Source: Acidobacteriota bacterium | Lineage (GTDB): Bacteria > Acidobacteriota > Terriglobia > Terriglobales > Acidobacteriaceae | Assembly (NCBI GenBank): GCA_021793595.1 | Contig: JAJYSL010000027.1 | Span: 1-34,748 of the forward strand | Direction: 5' to 3' | DNA: 34,748 bases | Shown: positions 25,880 through 33,208 of the stretch, in pieces | Layout: the number at the start of each line of letters is the position of its first letter | Numbering within the stretch: the first letter of the stretch is position 1 | Notes under the pieces: model-generated | The model's input: only the letters and a program-made list of their open reading frames with translations | What the model was told of the DNA's origin: nothing | Database searches by the model: none | Translations under genes and position numbers: made by a program

Positions 25880-26836
25880 ATGAGAAATACGGATCCTGCG
25901 AAGAGGGTAGGCTCTCAGCTGTTGTGGGAGCTTGTAGTGGTTGTCTTTATGGGATCGATTGCCTTCGCCGCTCACCTGACGGGCATGGCTGTCGTACTCT
26001 TCCCTGAACTCGCTGCGTTATCACACGACGTTCTGCTCCGCCCCAGCGGCGAATGGGCTCATCAACCTGCACAACTTGTCCTCGCGCCAACCCTCACGGC
26101 CGCTTTCGGATTGTTCTGTGCTCGTCACCTGCACTATGGTGCATTGAGCATTGTCCTCATTGTCATCGTCAGCCTCGCCGTCATACGGCTGTTGCGTTGC
26201 AGCATGTCGCCCGCCATTTCAGCGGGTGTCCTCCCTTTGGTGCTGAACGAGCATAGCTGGCTCTACCCCATCGCCATCTTCATTGATCTGAGTCTGCTAG
26301 CGTTGATTTTGATGTTGCGGAAGCGATATCCGCCTTCAACGAATCGGCATTCTGTCAGCCAGGCCAAGGACTCCCAGGTTCTCGATACGCTCGAAGCGGT
26401 GCCGCAAAACCGCTTCTGGTTTGTTGCCCTCATCAGTCTCGTCCTTGTCCTTGGTACCGCAGCTGAAATCACGGGCATGCGGTTCCTCCTTTTCCCGCCT
26501 CTCATCGTCATGGGTTACGAACTTTTCGGACACCCGAAAGTTCCAGGCTGGATGAAACGGCCCGCGTTACTGCCATTCGTATGCCTGATCACGGCAGCTA
26601 CAGGACTCATCGCGGAACACACGATCCATCCAGGTTTTATTGCGGTCATGATCACAGTGTTAGGCTCTGTCGGCGTCCTTCGTCTGTTCGACCTGCACAT
26701 GCCTCCTGCACTCGCCATCGGCATACTCCCGTTCGTCATCGAGTCCCCGGATTACAGATACGCTCTTTCGGTTTTCCTCGGTACGGCCGTTCTCACACTC
26801 AGCCACCTGGGATACAGGCGTCTTCGAATCTCCTAG
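25880..26836 (+). CDS. HPP-type integral membrane protein with internal duplication
   Basis: The 318-residue protein has two homologous membrane halves (about 13-150 and 172-315). Each half has a first helix ending in a hydrophobic FPEL or FPPL loop (TGMAVVLFPELAAL; TGMRFLLFPPLIVM) and a last one with SPAISAGVLPLVLNEHSW or PPALAIGILPFVIESPDY. These resemble the HPP family of four-helix proteins, of which some plant and cyanobacterial members move nitrite; the substrate here is unknown. The gene lies between two fragments of the ATPase 3' end and on the opposite strand to them. Start ATG 25880 has no clear SD. Confidence 0.75.
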   Translation: MRNTDPAKRVGSQLLWELVVVVFMGSIAFAAHLTGMAVVLFPELAALSHDVLLRPSGEWAHQPAQLVLAPTLTAAFGLFCARHLHYGALSIVLIVIVSLAVIRLLRCSMSPAISAGVLPLVLNEHSWLYPIAIFIDLSLLALILMLRKRYPPSTNRHSVSQAKDSQVLDTLEAVPQNRFWFVALISLVLVLGTAAEITGMRFLLFPPLIVMGYELFGHPKVPGWMKRPALLPFVCLITAATGLIAEHTIHPGFIAVMITVLGSVGVLRLFDLHMPPALAIGILPFVIESPDYRYALSVFLGTAVLTLSHLGYRRLRIS

Positions 26837-26994
26837 TTCATTCGCGACGAGTGCTCCTGGCCGTCTAGGACGGGCATTATTAGACGAGCCGAGGACAGCA
26901 GACCATGGATTTGCATGCGTCCGAAATGCGGCCAGGCCTTACAGCCCATGCTTGACGAACGATCGAATCCTCTTCGTTCTTCCCCGCTCTACCT

Positions 26995-27205
26995 ACCCTT
27001 TCCCGCGCTCACAGGCAGATGAAAATCGTTGAGCTGGTCCATCGGAGAATCATTCGCAGCGAGTTCAGGATCGACACTAAATCGATCGCCTGCGCGACCA
27101 CGCCTTGAATCGGCGTCAGGCATCCAAGTGACGCAGCGCACATTCCCGCCAGACTCAACAGCATTCCTTCCACCGCTCTGGTCAGTGCAATCCGACAATT
27201 GCGCC
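26995..27205 (-). pseudogene. Degenerate 3' end of a P-type ATPase gene (copy C)
   Basis: In translation this reads RIALTRAVEGMLLSLAGMCA, then ASLGCLTPIQGVVAQ and SILNSLRMIL, clearly the same C-terminal segment as copies A (intact gene) and B. A codon is missing after VAQ, and a one-base deletion after RMIL shifts the frame; the ending NDFHLPVSAGKG is recovered in the other frame. It starts at about the same place in the ATPase as copy B. The rest of the 26837-27251 interval holds no gene that I can support. Confidence 0.85.
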
Positions 27206-27251
27206 AGCCGTCTTCCGGCCGAAATTCTGGACCACGCGCCCCGTTGCCACT

Positions 27252-27404
27252 TTACTTGTGGATGTGTTTCTCCCGTCCAATCAACAGCATCATGTTCAGG
27301 TTGATGCGGAAGAATCGCCACAATTGCCACGGTAAAAAGGTCCGCATAAACAGCGTGAAGCGGGTCGGTCGTGTCGCATACATGTTGGCATTCGTGTCTC
27401 TCAC
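27252..27404 (-). CDS. Small basic amphipathic protein of the SQR operon (50 aa)
   Basis: This short frame begins at GTG 27404 behind AAGGAAG (about 9-10 nt spacing) and ends at TAA 27252; an internal ATG at 27383 gives a 43-residue form. The translation contains YATRPTRFTLFMRTFLPWQL and then WRFFRINLNMMLLIGREKHI, rich in Arg, Phe, Leu and Trp, consistent with a membrane-surface or short membrane helix. It follows the SQR-like gene by 48 bp on the same strand. Similar short RTFLPWQLWRF-type proteins are, to my recollection, found beside SQR-like genes, but I cannot confirm that here. Confidence 0.65.
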   Translation of the reverse strand: MRDTNANMYATRPTRFTLFMRTFLPWQLWRFFRINLNMMLLIGREKHIHK

Positions 27405-27452
27405 GGTTGCATTCTTCCTTTCCCTTCCTCGGCTCGCGACCTGATTGTTCCC

Positions 27453-28907
27453 TCACTCCGGAATCAGTCGCCAGCCCGGCCACAGATGGGCCTTGTACAG
27501 GAACATGTAGTGAAGCAGCAGCTTGATCCAGTGACCGGCCAGCCCAATTTCTCCCGTGGTGTATTTCAGATCGCGGCCATATTCCGGATAGCGTTCGTAG
27601 TCCGGCACAATGGGGAAAACCGTCATCGAAGCGGCCGTGCCGTGCAGCAGACTCGCCCCGGACGAAGCAACACAGGCCGACCCCAGTTCCGCCATGGATG
27701 CGGTACACAGCGGTCCCTCCTTGCCGGTGATCTTGTCCGCAATGCTCCGTGCAACCACGCGTCCCATGTTGGCCGAGGGCATACCGGTGCGTGGCGGCGC
27801 CGCAAAGATCGGCGTCCCCTTGGGACTGAAATGCGGGCGCGAGATGGGATGCGGCGGAGCAAAGGCGATGCCCGCTGCAAAAACATTGGCGTATGCCGGA
27901 CTTTGATAGGTCCTGGGCCAATCGGCGGCCTTCCATTGTTCGTAGGGTTTTGGCGTGTAGTCCGCATCCACTTTCATAAAGCCGTTCGGGGCAAAGACCT
28001 TGGTGGTGATCTCCTGGCCTGCGCGATCGAACGCTTGCAAACCTACCCCGGCAAACGGCGGCAGCAGCATGGCCATGTCAAAGGTCAATTCGCCTTCCTC
28101 ACCAGACAGCGTCTCGTAGAAAACCCGTCCCGGCTCAACCTTGCGCACGTGGGCCCGGGTGATCGCCTGGATACCGCGCTCGGCAAACAGCGACTCTGTA
28201 AAGATGCTCGTTGGCGTGATATACCCACTGCGACGGATGAAGGCGCCGTCCATGCCAAAATCTCCCAGCTCGTACTCATTGGTCAGAAAGATCACATCGG
28301 CCTTGTCCCGGATGCCGTGCCGGCGCAGTTCAAATTCCAGGTTCACCACATATTCAAATGCCGCGCCTTCACAGGTGCAGCTTCCATGCCCTGTGCCGAT
28401 CACGAAGCGACAATGCTCCCCGCGCTTCATACGTTCAACCAACTCCAGAAACAGCTTGGCGGCCTCTTTGGCGTGATCCACAGTGCAGACCGACACGCTG
28501 TGCTTCCCTGGACCAAGCCCTTCCGTGGCGGCAAAATTCAGCTTTGGCCCCGTCGCATTGATCAAATAGTCGTACCCAATTGAAATGCGCTCGCCCACAC
28601 GCCCAGACTCGGTGCGTTCCACCACCACATATGGGCTGGGAGTGCCGGCATCCCCTTCGGGATACAGCGCGACAGCACGGCCTTGTTCAAACCGGATGCC
28701 GGCCTTGCGGTACACCGGGGCCAGCGGAAAAACGACCTGCTGCTCCCGCATCACCCCCAGGCCAAGCCAGATGTTCGATGGGACCCAGTTGTAATCCGGA
28801 CCAGGCGCGACAACCACCACCTCATGCGATTTGTTCAGCCATGCGCGTAGATATCCGGCTGCGGTATGGCCGGCAACTCCCGCTCCTAAAACAACAACGC
28901 GTGACAT
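27453..28907 (-). CDS. Sulfide:quinone oxidoreductase-like FAD flavoprotein
   Basis: The 484-residue protein has an N-terminal FAD motif VVVLGAGVAGHTAAGYLRAW, a DYNWVPSNIWLGLGVM segment and the DYLINATGPKLNF strand, all as in SQR and type II NADH dehydrogenase relatives. Cysteines lie in VSVCTVDHA, GSCTCEGAAFEY and CTASMAELGSACVAS, at positions broadly comparable with the redox Cys of SQR. The C-terminus LLHYMFLYKAHLWPGWRLIP is an amphipathic membrane-binding helix of the kind that lets SQR reach quinone. It follows the P-type ATPase by 104 bp and precedes the small 50-aa protein, so the three probably form an operon. Confidence 0.85.
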   Translation of the reverse strand: MSRVVVLGAGVAGHTAAGYLRAWLNKSHEVVVVAPGPDYNWVPSNIWLGLGVMREQQVVFPLAPVYRKAGIRFEQGRAVALYPEGDAGTPSPYVVVERTESGRVGERISIGYDYLINATGPKLNFAATEGLGPGKHSVSVCTVDHAKEAAKLFLELVERMKRGEHCRFVIGTGHGSCTCEGAAFEYVVNLEFELRRHGIRDKADVIFLTNEYELGDFGMDGAFIRRSGYITPTSIFTESLFAERGIQAITRAHVRKVEPGRVFYETLSGEEGELTFDMAMLLPPFAGVGLQAFDRAGQEITTKVFAPNGFMKVDADYTPKPYEQWKAADWPRTYQSPAYANVFAAGIAFAPPHPISRPHFSPKGTPIFAAPPRTGMPSANMGRVVARSIADKITGKEGPLCTASMAELGSACVASSGASLLHGTAASMTVFPIVPDYERYPEYGRDLKYTTGEIGLAGHWIKLLLHYMFLYKAHLWPGWRLIPE

Positions 28908-29011
28908 AGATTTGTACCTCCCGTCGCCATTTCAAAACGCTGTTGTAGACATGAAGAATAATGCTTGCGTGCGACCGCAGTTCCCTCCGGGTGGCGCCCA
29001 TGCTCCACCGT

Positions 29012-30907
29012 CTACGATAACTTCCCCCCTGCAATCGGCAAATGAAAATCGCTGAGCTGGCCCACCGGAAGAATCATCCGCAGAGAGTTCAAGATCGACA
29101 ACAAGTCGATCACTTCTTGCGCAATCGCACCCTGAATCGGCGTCAAATATCCCAGGCTTGCGGCGCACATTCCCGCCAGACTCAGCAGCATTCCCCCTAC
29201 AGCACTGGTCAGCGCAATGCGGCGCATACGACGACCAATGTGCATCAGCTCATCCACGCTCGCCAGCGAGGACTGCAAAATCACCGCTCCCGCCGCCTCC
29301 GTCGTAATATCGCTGTTCACACCCAGTGCCACGCCCGCGGTTGCGGCCATCATGGCAGGTGCGTCGTTGATGCCATCACCCAAATACAACGTTGGCTTCT
29401 GCGCCGTCAAGCGCCGCACAATCGCCAGTTTCTGCTCCGGGCTCATGCCTCCGTACACGTGCGTCAGCCCCATAGTGCGGGCAAACTGCGCCACCTCCGC
29501 CGGCCGATCTCCAGAAAGCAGCACAATCTCCTCAATCTCATGCTTCGGACCCAAGTGCGCCAGAAAGGGCTGGCTCTCGCCGCGCGGCTGATCCAGAAAT
29601 CGAAGCAGTCCCACAAGTTCCCCATCCCGTAGCAGCACGCATTCCAGCCCGGGTACGGTCGGCGGCAACTGGCTCGCCAGCTTTTCGTCAATGCGTCCGC
29701 GACCCGTCAGCGTCCACTTATGACAGTGGATCTCCCCGGTCAATCCCGTCCCCGGCGCTTCTGAAACTTCGCCCGCGCTCAGCAGCGGAATCTGCTCGCC
29801 ATTGGCGGCATCCAAAACCGCCTTCGCCAGCGGATGTTTCGAGTACCGCTCCAGGCTGGCCGCGAATTGCAGCAGCGTCGCCCGCGGCAGCGAGCTCAAC
29901 GCAATCACCTCTGTCAAACTGGGCTCGCCATAGGTCAGCGTTCCCGTCTTATCGACAATCAAAATTTTGCAGGAATCCAGTTTTTCCAATATGGAGGGGT
30001 CTTTAATCACGATGCCGTATCGCGCCCCCACAGATATCGCGCCGATAATTGCCACTGGAATCGCAATCAGCAGCGGACACGGCGTCGCAATCACCAGCAC
30101 CGCCAGAAAGCGCTCCGCATGTCCGCTGAAAAACCAGCTCGCCGCCGCAATCAGCACCGCCAGCGGCGTGTACCAGCTGCCAATGCGGTCTCCCAGTCGC
30201 CGAATCGCCGGACGATCTTCTTCCGACGCATGCAGCACCTCGACGATCTTGGCATAGCGCGAATCGCGGGCGATTTTTGTCGCGCGAATCGTCAGCGCGG
30301 AGTTTCCATTGACCGCTCCGGACAACACTGTTGTTCCCGGCGCCTTCTCCATTAGGTATGGCTCGCCGGTCAGATACGACTCATCCATGCTGCCCAGGCC
30401 GTCCATGACAATTCCATCCACTGGGCACAGTTCGTGCGGATACAGCATCACCAGATCGCCAACCGCGATGTCTCCGCTGGACACATCGACAACCTGCCGG
30501 TCTGCCCCCACCCTATGGGCCACTTCCGGCATGCGCTTTGCCAGCGCGCCCAGCACAGAGGAAGCGCGACGGGTCGCAAATGTCTCCAGCGTTTGTCCGC
30601 CGGAAAGCATCAGAATCACAATCGCTGCCACCCAGTACTCATGCAGGATTAACGAGGTCACGATGGAAATCGCGGCCAGCAGATCGACGCTGAAATTCCC
30701 CCGCACCATCTCTCGTATCAACTCAAATAGAATGGGCAGGCTCGAACCAATAATTCCTACCAGCAGCAACGGTTCGACGGCGGTGGGAGCATGCAGCGCG
30801 AATTTGGCAATAAGGGCTGCCGCCATGGCAACGGAAGTGAGGATCAGGATGGCAGTCTGCCACTGAACCGAATCAAACCCTTTGCCTGGTGCGGTGGTCG
30901 GGCGCAT
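29012..30907 (-). CDS. Heavy-metal P1B-type ATPase with TPCP motif, no N-terminal metal domain
   Basis: The 631-residue pump has the actuator motif YLTGEP (about 179-183), the membrane metal motif TPCPLL (275-280), the phosphorylation site DKTGTLT (Asp319), the HP locus RYSKHPLAKA and the hinge GDGINDAPA. It lacks an HMA/CxxC N-terminal domain. TPCP in place of CPC or SPC is the mark of the P1B-5 group, where Ni/Fe transport has been proposed, but no hemerythrin tail is present, and the substrate is open. ATG 30907 is used; the TTG before it is in frame. An AGGGG SD precedes it. A Crp/Fnr-like site lies upstream at a class II-like distance from a -10-like GATATA. Confidence 0.92.
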   Translation of the reverse strand: MRPTTAPGKGFDSVQWQTAILILTSVAMAAALIAKFALHAPTAVEPLLLVGIIGSSLPILFELIREMVRGNFSVDLLAAISIVTSLILHEYWVAAIVILMLSGGQTLETFATRRASSVLGALAKRMPEVAHRVGADRQVVDVSSGDIAVGDLVMLYPHELCPVDGIVMDGLGSMDESYLTGEPYLMEKAPGTTVLSGAVNGNSALTIRATKIARDSRYAKIVEVLHASEEDRPAIRRLGDRIGSWYTPLAVLIAAASWFFSGHAERFLAVLVIATPCPLLIAIPVAIIGAISVGARYGIVIKDPSILEKLDSCKILIVDKTGTLTYGEPSLTEVIALSSLPRATLLQFAASLERYSKHPLAKAVLDAANGEQIPLLSAGEVSEAPGTGLTGEIHCHKWTLTGRGRIDEKLASQLPPTVPGLECVLLRDGELVGLLRFLDQPRGESQPFLAHLGPKHEIEEIVLLSGDRPAEVAQFARTMGLTHVYGGMSPEQKLAIVRRLTAQKPTLYLGDGINDAPAMMAATAGVALGVNSDITTEAAGAVILQSSLASVDELMHIGRRMRRIALTSAVGGMLLSLAGMCAASLGYLTPIQGAIAQEVIDLLSILNSLRMILPVGQLSDFHLPIAGGKLS

Positions 30908-30978
30908 CAATGAGACCCCTTATGGCTTGTTTTCTTTGGCGGCAACGCGAAGGCTGGAAAGTTTTCACGTAGGCTTCA

Positions 30979-30986
30979 GGTATATC
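30979..30986 (-). promoter_or_regulatory. Candidate -10 region (GATATACC) of the ATPase-SQR operon
   Basis: GATATACC on the minus strand gives a start point near 30974. The palindrome at 31006-31021 would then be centred about 40 bp upstream, close to the -41.5 of class II Crp/Fnr-activated promoters, which explains the lack of a good -35. Confidence 0.35.
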
Positions 30987-31005
30987 GTTCTGCATCACCA
31001 ATGAC

Positions 31006-31021
31006 AGTGATGTCCGTCACT
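31006..31021. promoter_or_regulatory. Crp/Fnr-type palindrome between the ATPase and ccmE
   Basis: AGTGA-TGTCCG-TCACT is a perfect inverted repeat with six central bases and shares the GTGA-N6-TCACT core with the sites at 19964 and 21734. It is about 106 bp from the ATPase start and 94 bp from ccmE, so it could serve either direction. Confidence 0.55.
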
Positions 31022-31107
31022 TCTGGAGCGCAGAATCGCTGTTCATTTTGCCGTTTTTTGGCGCATACTGGAAGGTAGTCTCGAAGTCGAATTGCAGGAG
31101 ATACTCG

Positions 31108-31551
31108 GTGCAGAAAAACTCTGTTGGAGTCCGCGTTACTATCGCCACTGTGGTCATTGTTGGCACCATCTTGTATTTGGCCGTAACCGGAGTCCGCGCC
31201 AACAAAAGCTATTACGTCACCATTCAGGAATTGCAGTCCATGGGCAATCGCGCCTATTCCCGTCACCTGCGCGTTGCCGGCAGTGTCGAACCCGGTTCGA
31301 TCCAGCGCGACGGCGCGCACGCTCAGTTCGTTCTGGTAGAGCAGGGTCACAAACTCCGGGTCAACTATACCGGCGGCGATCCGCCACCCGACACCTTCAA
31401 AGGCAACGCCCAGGCGCTTGCCGTCGGCATGTACGGACGCGATGGTGTGTTTCACGCGACTCAGATCCAGGCCAAGTGCGCGTCCAAGTATGCCCCTGCA
31501 AAACCGGGTGAGAAACCGAAGCAAACAGCCAGCATGGCCCCGCCCCGGTAA
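31108..31551 (+). CDS. ccmE: Cytochrome c maturation haem chaperone CcmE, CxxxY type
   Basis: CcmE receives haem from CcmC/CcmABCD and hands it to the ligation complex in the periplasm. The 147-residue protein has one N-terminal membrane helix (VTIATVVIVGTILYLAVTGV), then the OB-fold typical of CcmE (LRVAGSVEPGSIQRDGAH, FVLVEQGHKLRVNYTG). The haem-binding region reads KCASKY: Cys124 and Tyr128 form CxxxY, and the His of the usual HxxxY is absent. This variant is known from some archaea and sulfate reducers. I chose GTG 31108 with an AGGAG SD; the 20 extra residues of the longer frame from 31048 are unlikely. Confidence 0.88.
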   Translation: MQKNSVGVRVTIATVVIVGTILYLAVTGVRANKSYYVTIQELQSMGNRAYSRHLRVAGSVEPGSIQRDGAHAQFVLVEQGHKLRVNYTGGDPPPDTFKGNAQALAVGMYGRDGVFHATQIQAKCASKYAPAKPGEKPKQTASMAPPR

Positions 31552-31677
31552 GTCGTGCCGGACAGCTTCGATTGCGTCGGTTCTGTAGTAGACTTTCGGA
31601 AACCATTCGGACAGACGTAGAAAGTTTTGTAGCAGGTCGCAGCACCACACCCAGCAGCACAGACTCTGACTCTAGCC

Positions 31678-32379
31678 ATGAAAAAAAACCTGTTGATCGG
31701 ACTACCGCTGGCCTTGATTCTGTTGTCTGTCGGCCTGTATCAAGCCATTTGGGTGGCGCCCACAGAAGCCACCATGGGGGAGATCCAGCGGATTTTCTAT
31801 TACCACTTTCCTTCCGCCATCATGGCGCTCTTGTTTCCCTACGTCAATTTCATCGCATCGCTGGTTTTTCTTTCGACCAGAAATTCCAATCCGCCGCGCG
31901 CTCAGGCTGCCGATGCTCTCGCGCTCGCCTCCGCGGAGATGACGCTGATCTTCTGCAGTATCGGCCTCGCAACCGGCATGTTGTGGGCGCGGCCCGTATG
32001 GGGCATCTGGTGGACTTGGGATGAACGCCTCACCAGCTTCCTGATGTTGTGGCTCATTTACGTCAGCTATCTGCTGTTGCGCCGCTTCACCGCCGGCGGT
32101 CAGACGCAAACCCTCGCCGCCGTATTGTCCATCTTCGCGGCCATCGATGTTCCCATCGTCTATATGTCGATTCGCTGGTGGCGCACCCAGCATCCCTCGC
32201 CCGTCATCGGCGGCGGCGCCAACTCCGGCCTCGATCCCAGCATGTGGCCCGCCGTCTGGTGGAACCTGGCCGGCTGGTTTGTCTGGGGTGTGATGCTGGT
32301 GACGCTGCGCTACAAACTGGAACGGAAGCGACAGTTGGCGCAAGAGGCTTCTGTGATGCAGGCCTTGGCGGCAAGCTAG
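31678..32379 (+). CDS. ccmC: Haem exporter permease CcmC
   Basis: CcmC presents haem to CcmE. The 233-residue protein has six hydrophobic helices, the tryptophan-rich periplasmic motif GIWWTWDERLTS (about 109-120) and the two flanking His expected as haem ligands, His43 in YYHFPSA and His172 in WRTQHPSP. The length matches the family (~245). It follows ccmE by 126 bp on the same strand. Other ccm genes (A, B, F, G, H) are not in the window. There is no clear SD; ATG 31678 is supported by the positively charged MKKN start before the first helix. Confidence 0.92.
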   Translation: MKKNLLIGLPLALILLSVGLYQAIWVAPTEATMGEIQRIFYYHFPSAIMALLFPYVNFIASLVFLSTRNSNPPRAQAADALALASAEMTLIFCSIGLATGMLWARPVWGIWWTWDERLTSFLMLWLIYVSYLLLRRFTAGGQTQTLAAVLSIFAAIDVPIVYMSIRWWRTQHPSPVIGGGANSGLDPSMWPAVWWNLAGWFVWGVMLVTLRYKLERKRQLAQEASVMQALAAS

Positions 32380-32395
32380 AAAAGCAACACCTGAA

Positions 32396-32416
32396 ATGCC
32401 TGGTCGGACCAGGCAT
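32396..32416. repeat. Perfect palindrome downstream of ccmC
   Basis: ATGCCTGGTC-G-GACCAGGCAT is a perfect 10-bp inverted repeat around one base. It lies 17 bp after the ccmC stop and just upstream of the REP element. It could act as a terminator-like hairpin, though no U-tract follows, or be another REP-type palindrome. Confidence 0.5.
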
Positions 32417-32519
32417 TCGCCTGGGTGCTCCGGGTGGCTTCATTTCAGACCCGGGGTGCCCGCCAGCCTCGACGGGTGCCCAACCTCCATCGGAGCTATC
32501 GACGAAGTCTCACTTGGAC

Positions 32520-32568
32520 GGTGGCCCATTCAAGCCCTCTTTTGGCTTGAGTGGGGGAGAATTCCAGC
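32520..32568 (+). repeat. REP-like palindromic element, left copy
   Basis: The segment contains CATTCAAGCC and GGCTTGAGTG, which pair around a short CTCTTTT loop, then a GGGGGAGA tail. It is almost the reverse complement of 33098-33144, so the two form inverted REP copies that flank the transposase, as is usual for RAYT genes. Confidence 0.85.
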
Positions 32569-32581
32569 CTAAGCTCACTCC

Positions 32582-33134
32582 ATGCCTTCCAGACTGAAAA
32601 GATTCCAGGAATCTGGACAGACTCACTTTGTCACCTTCTGCTGTTATCGCCGTCGAGAGTCGTTCACCGATGCCTCGGCAAAGCGTACCTTTGAACTGGC
32701 GCTGGAGCGCGTCCGACGAAGCTTCCGGTTGTGCATCTACGGCTATGTCGTCATGCCGGAACACGTCCATCTGCTTCTGAGTGAACCCCAACGCGCGGCG
32801 CTCGCAGATGCGATCAAATCGTTAAAGCAGGGCGTCTCACGGGGGGTTGATTGGCAACGCCGCGCACTTCCGGCAACAGCGTTACTATGATTTCAACGTC
32901 CGCGATGATTCTCAGTATGTCGAAAAGCTGCGATACATTCATCGCAATCCAGTTCAGCGCGGGCTATGTGAACATCCGGAAGATTGGGAGTGGAGCAGTT
33001 TTCGTCAGCACGCAAAAGGCTGTGAAGGAAGAATCGAGATCGAATCCGAATGGGCAGCAAGAAAACGCGAACGAGCTGCGGGACGGCTTTCGCCAGCGCT
33101 GGAACTCCCCCACTCAAGCCAAAAGAAGGCTTGA
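32582..33134 (+). pseudogene. REP-associated tyrosine transposase (RAYT, Y1_Tnp), frameshifted
   Basis: The first frame (32582-32890) has THFVTFCCYRRR and the His-U-His metal site MPEHVHLLLSEP, typical of the IS200/RAYT Y1 family. The second frame (from about 32847 to 33134) continues with GNAAHFRQQRYYDFNVRDD, with the catalytic Tyr region, and LRYIHRNPVQRGL and WEWSSF. The two frames join at a run of six G at 32841-32846, where five G would give one intact ~183-residue protein. So this is either a recent one-base inactivation or a sequence error. It lies between inverted REP copies. RAYT proteins process REP elements rather than moving a classical IS. Confidence 0.88.
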
Positions 33135-33144
33135 ATGGGCCACC
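33098..33144 (-). repeat. REP-like palindromic element, right copy
   Basis: Inverted partner of 32520-32568, differing from it at only a few positions. It overlaps the last codons of the transposase frame, so the protein's end is encoded by the repeat itself. Confidence 0.85.
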
Positions 33145-33208
33145 TGCCACATCGCTCACCGTCAAATGATGTGATTAATCATCACTCTCCCCTTCAAATC
33201 TAGCGGAC

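Noticed and set aside
27199..27444. 81-codon plus-strand frame covering the small SQR-linked protein
   Set aside because: It has no SD or operon context, and the minus-strand frame fits both the SD and the operon direction better.
26989..27936. Long minus-strand open frame of 315 codons
   Set aside because: It overlaps the SQR-like gene out of frame, and its last part is the shifted frame of the ATPase remnant; composition is Gly/Arg/His-rich like a shadow.
30976..31650. 224-codon minus-strand frame opposite ccmE
   Set aside because: It mirrors the well-supported ccmE gene on the other strand and has no recognisable features of its own.
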